64,000 bases of DNA from Ruegeria_B marisflavi. Lineage in GTDB: Bacteria; Pseudomonadota; Alphaproteobacteria; Rhodobacterales; Rhodobacteraceae. A program made the position numbers and the translations under genes. Under the pieces are notes generated by a model. That model saw only the letters and a list, made by a program, of their open reading frames with translations. It made no database searches and was not told the origin of the DNA. Where the stretch lies: the NCBI RefSeq assembly GCF_025673445.1, contig NZ_JAOVQN010000002.1, forward strand, positions 322,778-386,777, given 5' to 3'. Positions 1 through 8,659 of the stretch are shown here, in pieces (position 1 is the first letter of the stretch; every line of letters begins with the position of its first letter).

Positions 1-1
1 C

Positions 2-2551
2 CAGATGATCACCATTTTGTCGTTTCTCTTTCTGCAAAGCTTCTGGTTCGGGTTGGCGGCCGTTGCGCTGATCCCGTTGCAGGCCTGGCTGATTCCGCGC
101 ATGCAACGACAGATCAACCTGCTCAACAAGAAACGCATACAAGAGGTCCGTATCCTGGCCGCCCAGATCGGTGAAAACGCCTCGGGTGCCGCAACGCTCC
201 GGGCCAATGCCGGTTGGCCGTGGCGGATGAGCATGCTCAGCTATCAGCTGGGTCGTCTCTATCTGATCCGATTCGATATTTACCAAAAGAAGTTCTTCAT
301 GAAATTCGTGAACAACTTCATTGGCCAACTCACGCCGTTCTTCTTCTATTCGATCGGCGGCTTTCTTGTTCTCCAGGGGCAAGTGTCGCTTGGGGCTCTC
401 GTCGCCGCGCTGGCCGCCTACAAGGATCTTTCGAGCCCGTGGAAGGAATTGCTGGCCTACTACAATCAGGCGCAGGACATGTCCTTGCGCTGGGATGTCA
501 TCCTGGATCGATTTGCCCCGCCGGGAATGGTTGACGAAGACAAGTTCACCGGCTTTCCCGAAGAGCGCCCGCGCCTGACGGGGGATATCGTGCTCGACAA
601 GGTTTCCGTTCGCGATGGGGACGGAAACCTTGTGCTCGACGATCTGGATGTCACCTTGCCGGGGGGCAAGGTCATCGGGATCGCGGCGCCCAGCGAACAG
701 GACCGGCGGGCTTTGTCGGAATTGCTGACACGAGAAGTTCTGCCGGCCAGCGGCAAGGTCCTGATCGGCGAAAACAACCTATCCAATCTTCACCAGATGG
801 TGGTCGCATCGCGCATCGGGCATGCTACGTCGCGTCCGATCCTGTTTCAGGGAACCTTTGGCGACAACGTGATGATGCCCATGCGGGTGCGGCCGCAGAG
901 CGACTCCGAGGATCCTCGGTTCCATGACGAAACCCTGCGGGCGGGTAACAGCCCTGATGCCTATCACAGCGAATGGCTGGAGCCCGGGCTGGCAGGTTTT
1001 GACGATGCCGCAAGATTGCGGGAATGGTGGCTGAAACTCGTCGAAGGTCTTGGATCGGGGGCCGCGCTGTTCCGGCGCGGGGCCGAGCAGATATTCTTGG
1101 AGAAAGATCATCCAGATCTCGCGGCCCGACTGGTCGCGCTGCGTCCGATTGTGCAAGAGGCCGTCGAAAGGGCGGGATTGGGTGGGCAAGCCTATCTTTT
1201 CGATCCCGAGCAGTACAACCCGGCCCTGCCGGTGGCTGAGAACCTGCTGTTTGCCACGCCGCGTGAACCCTTCACGCCCGAGGTTCTGGCGGGGCAGACG
1301 GATTTTCTGGCCCAGATCAGGGATCTGGGTCTGGACGAGACACTTGTCGGTCTGACCCAAGATGTCATCGACATGCTGCGTCAGATCTTTGGTATCGACG
1401 GGACAGACCATCCGCTGTTCCGCAAGCTGAATCTTGAGGCCCGCACCTATGAGACAGCCTTGGCCCTGGTTGAAAAGACACGCGCAGAAGGCGCCAAGGC
1501 GCTGGACGACACTCAGCTCGCCAGTTTGCTGGCGGTTCCATTCAGGATATCGGCCGATCAGATCGGGCCGGCCTTCTCGAACGAGATCAAGGCGCGAATT
1601 CTCGAGCTACGCAAGACACATTCTGCCCAATTGATGAACAGCCTTGATGACGTGTTTTCTCCACTGGACCCGGACAGTTTCGCGCCGGGGCTGAACGTGC
1701 TGGAGAACGCCCTGTTCGGCAAGGTCAGCGAAGTGGGAGGCGCAAGGGCGGACGAGTTGCGCAAACTGATCGCGGACGTGCTGGCGGACCACGGCGTGCA
1801 GCCCTTAGTGATCGAGTTGATTTATGATGTCCCGGTGGCCTTGGGCGGGCAGAATGTACCGGCGATCTTTGCAGAGCCGCTTGCGTTTACCCGCGCGACG
1901 ATCAAACGCCCCGATATCCTGGTTCTGGATCAGGCCTTGGCAAGTTACGACATGCAGACCCAGATCGCCGTCTATCGTAACCTGCGCGCGCTCTTGCCGG
2001 AAACGACGATCATCTATTTGAACGACGGGTTCCAGAATCCTGCAGTCTTCGATTTCTTCATCGAAGTGCAACGGGGCAGGATCGTGACGGAAGAGGTTCC
2101 GCAAAAGCAGGAAGAAGACAGTGTCGCCTCGGCCGACCTGACCCGGAAGTTGCGGGCGCTGGAACAGACGCCGCTGTTCTCCGGTCTCGACCGGCGGCAA
2201 CTTCGGCTGCTGGCCTTTGGTGCGCGCTGGTACAGCGCCAAGGCGGGCGAGGTGGTGTTCCTGAAGGACGATGAACCGACCGATGGCGCCTATATGATGA
2301 TTGAGGGTGAGGCTGGTCTTTATCTCCCGCGTGAGGGGCAAGAGGATCAGCTGATCGCCACCGTCGGGCCGGGCCGGCTGGTGGGCGAACTCGGCTTGAT
2401 CCGCAAGGTGCCGCGCGCGCTGAGCATGGTGGCGGAAACCGACATAACCTGTCTGCGCATCGGCGAGGAAGAGTTCTTGGCAGTGGTCGAGAATGACGCC
2501 GCGACCGCGTTCAAGCTGTTGCAGGTGGTGGCGGGCTACGTATCGAACTAA
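2..2551 (+). CDS. ABC-type membrane protein with degenerate ATPase and C-terminal cyclic-nucleotide-binding domain (5' partial)
   Basis: The reading frame is open to the window edge, and the first ATG (position 5) lies inside a transmembrane segment, so the true start is upstream. The visible 848 residues begin with ABC exporter-type membrane helices (about 1-170). A nucleotide-binding-like region follows (about 195-680), broken by a long insertion around 290-560. It ends in a cNMP-binding fold (about 725-845) with the PGRLVGELGLI core and PRALSMVAET. The ATPase motifs are degenerate: the Walker A region reads GIAAPSEQDRRAL without the G-K-S/T loop, and the Walker B region reads ILVLDQALASYD, with Gln where the catalytic Glu is expected. 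It is probably a non-hydrolysing or regulatory ABC protein in the inner membrane. The substrate is unknown. It converges on the acyl-CoA dehydrogenase. Confidence 0.8.
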   Translation, partial: QMITILSFLFLQSFWFGLAAVALIPLQAWLIPRMQRQINLLNKKRIQEVRILAAQIGENASGAATLRANAGWPWRMSMLSYQLGRLYLIRFDIYQKKFFMKFVNNFIGQLTPFFFYSIGGFLVLQGQVSLGALVAALAAYKDLSSPWKELLAYYNQAQDMSLRWDVILDRFAPPGMVDEDKFTGFPEERPRLTGDIVLDKVSVRDGDGNLVLDDLDVTLPGGKVIGIAAPSEQDRRALSELLTREVLPASGKVLIGENNLSNLHQMVVASRIGHATSRPILFQGTFGDNVMMPMRVRPQSDSEDPRFHDETLRAGNSPDAYHSEWLEPGLAGFDDAARLREWWLKLVEGLGSGAALFRRGAEQIFLEKDHPDLAARLVALRPIVQEAVERAGLGGQAYLFDPEQYNPALPVAENLLFATPREPFTPEVLAGQTDFLAQIRDLGLDETLVGLTQDVIDMLRQIFGIDGTDHPLFRKLNLEARTYETALALVEKTRAEGAKALDDTQLASLLAVPFRISADQIGPAFSNEIKARILELRKTHSAQLMNSLDDVFSPLDPDSFAPGLNVLENALFGKVSEVGGARADELRKLIADVLADHGVQPLVIELIYDVPVALGGQNVPAIFAEPLAFTRATIKRPDILVLDQALASYDMQTQIAVYRNLRALLPETTIIYLNDGFQNPAVFDFFIEVQRGRIVTEEVPQKQEEDSVASADLTRKLRALEQTPLFSGLDRRQLRLLAFGARWYSAKAGEVVFLKDDEPTDGAYMMIEGEAGLYLPREGQEDQLIATVGPGRLVGELGLIRKVPRALSMVAETDITCLRIGEEEFLAVVENDAATAFKLLQVVAGYVSN

Positions 2552-2567
2552 GGGCGAAGGGGCGGAG

Positions 2568-3725
2568 TCACTGCCCGGCCAGCCCCATTTGACGCACGGC
2601 GAGGTCCCTCATGATCTCTTCGGAGCCACCGCCTATCGCCATCACCTTGACCTCGCGCCAGACCCGTTCCACCGGGTTGCCCACCAGATACCCGGCGCCA
2701 CCGAAGATTTGCATGCCCTCAGAGGCCACGAATTCCAGTGCCTTGGTCGATTGTACCTTGGCCTTGGCAATCTCGGCGCTGGGCATCAGACCTTGGTTCA
2801 TCGTCCAGCAGATGCGCTCCAGATAAGCTTCGGTCATGTCGATGCGCGCTGACATCTCGGCAAACTTGTGGGCAATGACTTGATGTTCGATCAGCCGCTT
2901 GGCAAAGGTCTTGCGTTCGCGCGCCCAATCCAGCGCGGCGTCATAGCAGACGCGCATCATGCCCAAGCCGCCGGCGGTCATGGCAAGGCGTTCATAGTTG
3001 AAGTTGTTCATGATTGCGATGAAACCCTTGTTCTCCGGTCCGATCAGCGCCTCGGCGGGGACGCGGCAATCGTCGAAATGCAGCATGGCCTGCGTCGAAC
3101 AGTGCCAGCCCATCTTGCCGCCCAACGGGGTGCGGGTGAAACCGGGCGTACCCGCCTCGATCAGGAAGAGCGAGATACCGCCAAGGCCCGGCCCCCCGGT
3201 GCGGGCGCCCACCACGAACCACCGGGCGTCCATGCCCCCGGTGATGTAGGCCTTGGCCCCGTTCAGTACCCATCCATCTGCCACTCGTTCAGCCCGCGTG
3301 GTCAGGTTGGCCACGTCCGAGCCGCCTCCCGGTTCGGTAATCGCCAGCGCCGAGTTCATCCGCCCCTGTACGATCTCGGGCAGGATGGTGCGGCGGAACT
3401 CTTCGGGCGCGAACCGGACCATCGGGCCGATCGAGATCGACCGCCCGCCTACTGCCGCCGCAACGCCCGAGGCGCCACAGCCAAAAGCCAGTTCGGCATA
3501 GTCGGCCCGCATGAAGGCGTCATCGAATCCTAATCCGCCGTATTCCTCGGGCACGCCAAAACCAAACACGCCCATCTCCCCAAGCTTTTGGTGCAAGCTC
3601 CAGGGGACGGCCTGCGCGGCCTCCCAATCTTCGACATGGGGTTTCACTTCGGCATCGAAGAAACGTTTGAGCGTGCTGCGATAGGCCTCGCGCTCGGGTG
3701 TCATGAAGGGAGAAGGGCAGGTCAT
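2568..3725 (-). CDS. acyl-CoA dehydrogenase
   Basis: A flavoprotein of 385 residues, normal for the family, that would introduce an alpha,beta double bond into an acyl-CoA and pass electrons to ETF. The FAD/acyl-CoA core is clear: ALAITEPGGGSDVANLTT in the middle domain and QIFGGAGYLVGNPVERVWRE in the C-terminal helical domain. The usual YEGT position of the catalytic Glu is occupied by AIGGGSEEIM. A Glu is present in NYERLAMTAGG, the position used by isovaleryl-CoA and long-chain enzymes. The gene starts at the ATG overlapping the TetR stop by 4 bp, so the two form a translationally coupled operon. With the divergent AtuA-like operon it probably serves branched or isoprenoid acyl-CoA breakdown; the exact substrate is not visible. 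Confidence 0.9.
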   Translation of the reverse strand: MTCPSPFMTPEREAYRSTLKRFFDAEVKPHVEDWEAAQAVPWSLHQKLGEMGVFGFGVPEEYGGLGFDDAFMRADYAELAFGCGASGVAAAVGGRSISIGPMVRFAPEEFRRTILPEIVQGRMNSALAITEPGGGSDVANLTTRAERVADGWVLNGAKAYITGGMDARWFVVGARTGGPGLGGISLFLIEAGTPGFTRTPLGGKMGWHCSTQAMLHFDDCRVPAEALIGPENKGFIAIMNNFNYERLAMTAGGLGMMRVCYDAALDWARERKTFAKRLIEHQVIAHKFAEMSARIDMTEAYLERICWTMNQGLMPSAEIAKAKVQSTKALEFVASEGMQIFGGAGYLVGNPVERVWREVKVMAIGGGSEEIMRDLAVRQMGLAGQ

Positions 3726-4351
3726 GGCATGTCCTTTGCGGGCAGGGGGATCAGTTGGGTTTCCATCAGGCCTGCGAACCGATCCACCATGCGCGCGAGG
3801 TAGGCCGGATCCGATACAAACTTGTCATGCAGGACCAGGCCGCGCAGGAAGTTCCGCGTCATGCTCCACAAAAGCTCCGCATCGTCCGGATCTTTGCCCG
3901 ATCCGCGATAGGCCCGGTTGATCGAGCCGCGGCTTTGTGCGTCCCAATCGTGCAGGCGTTGCTCAAGCAGGTGATAAAGCTCCTTGTCGGTCCGGCAGGC
4001 TACAAGGATTTCAACCATCGCGCGCCCGCCGGCCGAGTTCACCACCTGACCCCAGGCGCGGGTGATCAGCGCGCGCACCGGTTCGGGTTGATCGGCGCTG
4101 GCGGCGCGGCGTTCGACCGGTCCCAGAGCGTTGGCCAAGAGCTCCATCGCGGTCGCCGCGACCAGCGCCTGCCGGGTCGGAAAGTGGTGGGTGATCGCCC
4201 CGCGCGACACGCCCGCCTTGGCCTGGATGCGGGCAAAGGTGGTTTCGGCATAGCCGAGCCGGTCGAGACAAGTGATCGTGGCACGAACAATCCTGGCCTG
4301 CATCGCCTTCGAGCGCTGATCTTGGGGGGTGGGTTTGTCGCTGTCGCTCAT
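3722..4351 (-). CDS. TetR-family transcriptional regulator
   Basis: A 209-residue TetR repressor. The N-terminal helix-turn-helix spans about residues 15-65 (ARIVRATITCLDRLGYAETT followed by RIQAKAGVSRGAITHHFPTR). The C-terminal ligand domain is diverse and typical in size. It is the first gene of a two-gene operon with the acyl-CoA dehydrogenase and is transcribed away from the AtuA-like operon. An 18-bp dyad at 4411-4428 sits in the shared intergenic region, so it probably autoregulates and controls both transcripts in response to an acyl-CoA. The ligand is inferred from context only. Confidence 0.88.
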   Translation of the reverse strand: MSDSDKPTPQDQRSKAMQARIVRATITCLDRLGYAETTFARIQAKAGVSRGAITHHFPTRQALVAATAMELLANALGPVERRAASADQPEPVRALITRAWGQVVNSAGGRAMVEILVACRTDKELYHLLEQRLHDWDAQSRGSINRAYRGSGKDPDDAELLWSMTRNFLRGLVLHDKFVSDPAYLARMVDRFAGLMETQLIPLPAKDMP

Positions 4352-4410
4352 GTTCCGTCACGTCACGGGTTTTTTCGTTGACCAAAGCTTCGGTCGAAGG
4401 CAGCTTAAAA

Positions 4411-4428
4411 ACAGAACGGGCGGTCTGT
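4411..4428. promoter_or_regulatory. Candidate TetR operator
   Basis: ACAGAACGGGCGGTCTGT is an imperfect palindrome with ACAGA/TCTGT arms. It lies between the divergent TetR gene (start 4351) and the AtuA-like gene (start 4465). Its length and form match operators of TetR proteins that control fatty-acid and terpene catabolism. The assignment is by position and symmetry only. Confidence 0.6.
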
Positions 4429-4464
4429 AAAGAGCCCATCGGGATGACGGGGAAAGGACGTGGC

Positions 4465-6228
4465 GTGACAGGTGTGTTGAGGATTGGCGGCGCCAGTGGG
4501 TTTTGGGGGGAGGCGCCTCATGCCACGGCGCAACTTCTTGATGCCGGGGTTGATGTGCTGGTTTACGACTACCTGGCCGAGATCACCATGTCGATCATGG
4601 CGCGGGCACGGCTGAAGGACCCCGCGCAGGGATACGCCAGTGATTTCGTGACCGAGGCGATGGGACGGAACCTGACCGCGATCGCCTTGGGCGGCGTGCG
4701 GGTTCTGTCGAACGCCGGGGGCGTCAACCCGGCTGCTTGTGCTGCGGCCCTGAGGGAGAAGATTGCCGCGGCGGGGTTGCCGCTCAAGGTGGCGGTGGTC
4801 GAAGGCGACGACCTGATGTCGCGCCTTGCCGAGTTTTCCGACTGTACCGAGATGTTCACCGGGGCGGCGATGCCTCCTGCGGAGCGCATCGCCTCGATGA
4901 ATGCCTATATCGGCGCAGGCCCGATCGTGGCCGCGCTGCGGGCCGGGGCCGATATCGTCATCACCGGGCGTTGTGCGGACAGCGCGCTGACGCTGGCGGC
5001 CTGTATCCATCATTTTGATTGGGACATGCACGCGCACGACCTGTTGGCGGCGGGCTCGCTTGCCGGGCACTTGCTGGAATGCGGCGCGCAGTCCACTGGC
5101 GGCAACTTTACCGATTGGGAAGCTGCGGGGGATATTGCGCGGATCGGCTATCCGATCGCCGAGGTTTCGGCGGATGGCGGCTTTGTCGTGACTAAGCCGG
5201 ACGGAACGACCGGTATCGTTTCGCCCGCGTCGGTGGGCGAACAGATGCTCTATGAAATCGGCGATCCGCGCGCTTACCTGCTGCCGGATGTGGTTTGCGA
5301 TTTCACCGGCGTGACGCTTGCGCAGGATGGGACCGACCGGGTCCGAGTCTTGGGCGCGCGGGGGCAGGCCCCGACCGGGCGGCTCAAAGTCTCGGTGACT
5401 TGGGCCGACGGATATCGCGGCGGCATGGTGTTCCAGATGACCGGGCGTGCCGCGCGTGACAAGGCGCGCGCTTTCGCACAGGCCGGGTTGGACCGCGCGC
5501 GGGCGCGGTTGAATGCGCTTGGCGCACCGGAGTATCGCGAGGTCTGTTTCGAAGCTTTCGGTGGAAGACACGGCGATGCCGGTGCCGAAGAAATCGCGTT
5601 CAAGGCCGCCGTTCGGCATGACGATGCGCGGGCGGTGGGGTTGTTTCTCAAGGAACTGGTCGGGGCGGCACTGGCCACGCCGCCGGGGCTTCATTTCTTT
5701 ACCGGAGGCGGGCGCCCGAAACCGTCGCCGGTGGTCGCGCTGTTCTCATGCCTGATCCCTGCGGCGGCGCTCACCTACAAGATCACCCTGGAGGGGACCG
5801 AGGTGGTGTATGATGCGCCGGATCTGCCGCTGCGGGATATTGCCTTGGGGGCTCTGCAAGAGCCGGAGCCTGCTGAAGACGGGGTGGAGATGGATTCACG
5901 CCCGCTCGAGGACCTGGTCTGGGCGCGATCCGGAGACAAGGGAGACAGCGCCAATATCGGCGTGATCGCCCGCAACCCGGCGTATATGCCCTATATCTGG
6001 GCGGCCCTTGCACCCCAGGCGGTGCAGAGATTTTTCGCCGAAAAATCTCCGGCGGATGTCAGCCGTTATTACTTGCCCGGAACCCATTCGATGAACATCG
6101 TGATGTCAGCGGTTCTGGGCGGCGGAGGCGTTGCCAGCCTGCGAAATGACCCGCAGGGCAAGGCCTTTGCCCAGGAACTTCTGTCCCTGCCGGTTGCCAT
6201 CCCGGCCGGGTTGATCCCGAACGCATGA
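4465..6228 (+). CDS. Acyclic terpene utilisation AtuA-like protein (DUF1446)
   Basis: About 587 residues from the GTG at 4465, chosen because GGAAAGGA lies about 7 nt upstream and the protein then begins VTGVLRIGGASGFWGE, the usual family N-terminus. The earlier ATGs at 4378 and 4444 would add non-conserved residues, and 4378 would put the operator inside the coding region. The DUF1446/AtuA domain fills about residues 5-450. The C-terminal ferredoxin-like AtuA domain (about 485-585) starts at LEDLVWARSGDKGDSANIG. The biochemical role of AtuA is unresolved in the literature I know. It co-occurs with geranyl-CoA-type carboxylases, as here. It is the first gene of a seven-gene operon. Confidence 0.88.
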   Translation: MTGVLRIGGASGFWGEAPHATAQLLDAGVDVLVYDYLAEITMSIMARARLKDPAQGYASDFVTEAMGRNLTAIALGGVRVLSNAGGVNPAACAAALREKIAAAGLPLKVAVVEGDDLMSRLAEFSDCTEMFTGAAMPPAERIASMNAYIGAGPIVAALRAGADIVITGRCADSALTLAACIHHFDWDMHAHDLLAAGSLAGHLLECGAQSTGGNFTDWEAAGDIARIGYPIAEVSADGGFVVTKPDGTTGIVSPASVGEQMLYEIGDPRAYLLPDVVCDFTGVTLAQDGTDRVRVLGARGQAPTGRLKVSVTWADGYRGGMVFQMTGRAARDKARAFAQAGLDRARARLNALGAPEYREVCFEAFGGRHGDAGAEEIAFKAAVRHDDARAVGLFLKELVGAALATPPGLHFFTGGGRPKPSPVVALFSCLIPAAALTYKITLEGTEVVYDAPDLPLRDIALGALQEPEPAEDGVEMDSRPLEDLVWARSGDKGDSANIGVIARNPAYMPYIWAALAPQAVQRFFAEKSPADVSRYYLPGTHSMNIVMSAVLGGGGVASLRNDPQGKAFAQELLSLPVAIPAGLIPNA

Positions 6229-6241
6229 AGCGGAGAAACCA

Positions 6242-7861
6242 ATGGGCTTTGTCAGCCAAGTTGTGAAAGACAGCGAAACCTATGCCCGCAACCGCGCCGA
6301 TATGCTGGCGCTGGTCGACCAGTTGCGTGCGCTCGAAGCGCGCCCCGTGGCCCTGTCCGAAGAGCGGCGCGAGCGGATGGAGGCGCGCGGCCAGATCACT
6401 CCGCGCGACCGGCTGGCGCGCCTGCTCGACCCCGGGTTGCCGTTTTTGCAACTGCACAGCCTTGCGGGCTACATGGTCGACACCTCCAACCCCGAAAAAT
6501 CGGTGCCTGGCGCCTCGATAATCGTCGGCATCGGTTTCATTGCCGGGGTGCGCTGCATGATCGTGGTCGACGATAGCGGTATCAAGGCAGGTGCCATGGT
6601 CGAAATGTCCGGCGCGGCGTTTCTGAGCGCGCAGGAGATCGCGCTGAAGCAAAAGCTGCCCTTTGTCCATCTGGTCGAAAGCGCGGGCGCCAACCTGATG
6701 GAATACCGGGTGGAGTTCTGGGCCAATGGTGGCAAGCTCTTTCGCAATCTTGCCCGGTTGTCTGCTGCGGGCATCCCGAACCTCGCCGTGCTGCACGGGC
6801 CGTCAACGGCGGGCGGTGCCTATATGCCGGGGCTGGCCGATTATGTGGTCGGTGTAAAGAAAAACGGCATGGCCGCCCTTGCGGGTGCCGCCCTGGTGCA
6901 TGCGGCGACGGGCGAGGTGGCGAACGACCGTGAGCTGGGCGGTTCCGAGATGCATGCCCAGACCAGCGGTCTGGTCGAATACCTGGCCGAGGACGATGCC
7001 CACGGGGTCGAGATGGCCCGCGAGGTGATTGCCGCGATTGACTGGAACAAGACGCTGCCGCCGCGCCCCGACCGCACATTCGCCGCGCCCAGTTATGATA
7101 TCGAGGATATCGCGGGGCTGGTGCCGACCGACTATCGCCAGCCCTATGACGTGCGCGAGGTGGTGGCGCGGATTGTGGACGGGTCCGAGTTCCGGGATTT
7201 CAAACCGCGCTACGGTGTCTCGACCGTGTGTTTGCAGGCGGCAATCAACGGGATCGCCGTGGGGATCATCGGCAACAACGGGCCAATCGACCCGGCGGGC
7301 GCCACCAAGGCGGCGCAGTTCATCCAGCTGTGCGGGCAATCCGACACGCCGCTCGTTTTTCTCAACAACACAACTGGTTACATGGTGGGCACCGCATATG
7401 AACAGGCGGGCATGATCAAACACGGTGCCAAGATGATCCAGGCGGTGACTTCGGTCGATGTGCCGCGCATCACGCTCTACATTGGGGCGAGCTTCGGGGC
7501 GGGCAACTATGGGATGTCGGGTTATGCCTATGAACCCGATTTCCTCTTCGCCTGGCCCAATGCGACCACCGGTGTCATGGGGGGCGAGCAGGCGGCGGGC
7601 ACCATGGCGATGGTGGCGCGCGCAGGCGCCAATCGCAAAGGCGAGGAGATCGACGAAGACCGTCTGGCCAAGCAATCGGCGCTGATCGCGGCGCATTTCG
7701 ACCGGCAGGCGGGCGCGTTCCATACCTCGGGCCGGTGTCTGGATCACGGGGTGATCGACCCGCGTGATACACGGCGGGTGCTCGGCTTTTGCCTTGAAAC
7801 AGTGCGCGAGGCGCGGGCGCGCCGGGTCAAGCCGGGCAGTTATGGCGTGGCGAGGTTCTGA
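6242..7861 (+). CDS. Acyl-CoA carboxylase, carboxyltransferase (beta) subunit, geranyl/methylcrotonyl-CoA type
   Basis: A 539-residue carboxyltransferase with two crotonase-like halves. It transfers carboxyl from carboxybiotin to a beta-methyl enoyl-CoA. Diagnostic segments are LVESAGANL and GPSTAGGAYMPGL in the N half, and GIIGNNGPIDPAGATKAAQF, GAGNYGMSGYAYEPDFLF and ATTGVMGGEQAAGTM in the C half. The length and sequence style fit MccB/AtuC rather than AccD or propionyl-CoA carboxylase. The matching biotin subunit is encoded two genes downstream. AtuA, this subunit, hydratase and biotin subunit together match the Pseudomonas atu set, but a leucine-type methylcrotonyl-CoA role cannot be excluded. 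Confidence 0.9.
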   Translation: MGFVSQVVKDSETYARNRADMLALVDQLRALEARPVALSEERRERMEARGQITPRDRLARLLDPGLPFLQLHSLAGYMVDTSNPEKSVPGASIIVGIGFIAGVRCMIVVDDSGIKAGAMVEMSGAAFLSAQEIALKQKLPFVHLVESAGANLMEYRVEFWANGGKLFRNLARLSAAGIPNLAVLHGPSTAGGAYMPGLADYVVGVKKNGMAALAGAALVHAATGEVANDRELGGSEMHAQTSGLVEYLAEDDAHGVEMAREVIAAIDWNKTLPPRPDRTFAAPSYDIEDIAGLVPTDYRQPYDVREVVARIVDGSEFRDFKPRYGVSTVCLQAAINGIAVGIIGNNGPIDPAGATKAAQFIQLCGQSDTPLVFLNNTTGYMVGTAYEQAGMIKHGAKMIQAVTSVDVPRITLYIGASFGAGNYGMSGYAYEPDFLFAWPNATTGVMGGEQAAGTMAMVARAGANRKGEEIDEDRLAKQSALIAAHFDRQAGAFHTSGRCLDHGVIDPRDTRRVLGFCLETVREARARRVKPGSYGVARF

Positions 7862-8655
7862 TGCTGCCAGTGTCCGAACACTACGAGTTGGAGCAGACGG
7901 GATCCTGGCTGACCGTCTGGCTGAACGAACCGCAGGCACGCAACCCGCTGTCGGCGGCGCGGGTGGGTGACCTGCTGACCCTGTGTGCGGCGTTGCAGGG
8001 CAGCGACCTGCGCGGCGTAGTTTTCCGCGGACGCGGCGGTGTGTTTTGCGCGGGGGGCGACCTGAAGGCGTTCCAGGCTGTGATGCAGGGCAAGGCCGGC
8101 CATGCCGATGTGGTCGCGCTCAGTCTGCAAGCGGCGGACCTGTTCGATGCCGTGTCCGGGTTGCCTCAGTTCACCGTCATGGCGGTCGAAGGCGCGGCGA
8201 TGGCGGGCGGCCTGGGCCTTGCCTGTTGCGGCGACATGGTACTGGCGGAGGAAACCGCACGCTTTGCCCTGTCCGAGGTGCGGCTGGGGCTGACACCTGC
8301 ACAGATTGCACCGTTTGTGGTGGCCCGGCTGGGGATGCGGACGGCACGGCGGCTGATGCTGTCGGGCGAAAGCGTCAGCGGAGAGACTGCGCGCGGTATC
8401 GGGCTGGTTGACCGGCTGGTTCCCGCAGGAAGCATGGACGTGGCTTTGGGTGATCTGCGCCGGGCCATGGCCCGGGTCGCACCGCAGGCCGTCACCACGA
8501 TCAAGCGTCAGCTCTCGGGCCTGCCATACCAGTCACGCGATGAACAACGGCAATCGGCGGCCGAGGGGTTCGCCTCGGCACTGCTCTCGGCAGAGGCGCG
8601 CGAGGGCATTGCCGCATTCCTCGAAAAACGCAAACCCCTTTGGGCGGAGGGCTAA
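7861..8655 (+). CDS. Enoyl-CoA hydratase/isomerase family protein
   Basis: A crotonase-fold protein of 264 residues whose ATG overlaps the stop of the carboxyltransferase by one base. The oxyanion-hole segments are GVFCAGGDLKAF and EGAAMAGGLGLACCGD, and the Glu-bearing segment is FALSEVRLGLTP. Sitting between the two carboxylase subunits, it is best read as the hydratase acting on the carboxylated product (AtuE-like isohexenylglutaconyl-CoA or 3-methylglutaconyl-CoA hydratase). The substrate is inferred from operon position. Confidence 0.88.
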   Translation: MLPVSEHYELEQTGSWLTVWLNEPQARNPLSAARVGDLLTLCAALQGSDLRGVVFRGRGGVFCAGGDLKAFQAVMQGKAGHADVVALSLQAADLFDAVSGLPQFTVMAVEGAAMAGGLGLACCGDMVLAEETARFALSEVRLGLTPAQIAPFVVARLGMRTARRLMLSGESVSGETARGIGLVDRLVPAGSMDVALGDLRRAMARVAPQAVTTIKRQLSGLPYQSRDEQRQSAAEGFASALLSAEAREGIAAFLEKRKPLWAEG

Positions 8656-8659
8656 GACC

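Noticed and set aside
4378..4464. Upstream start of the AtuA-like gene at 4378
   Set aside because: It would place the 18-bp TetR dyad inside the coding region and add non-conserved residues; GTG 4465 has a good ribosome site.
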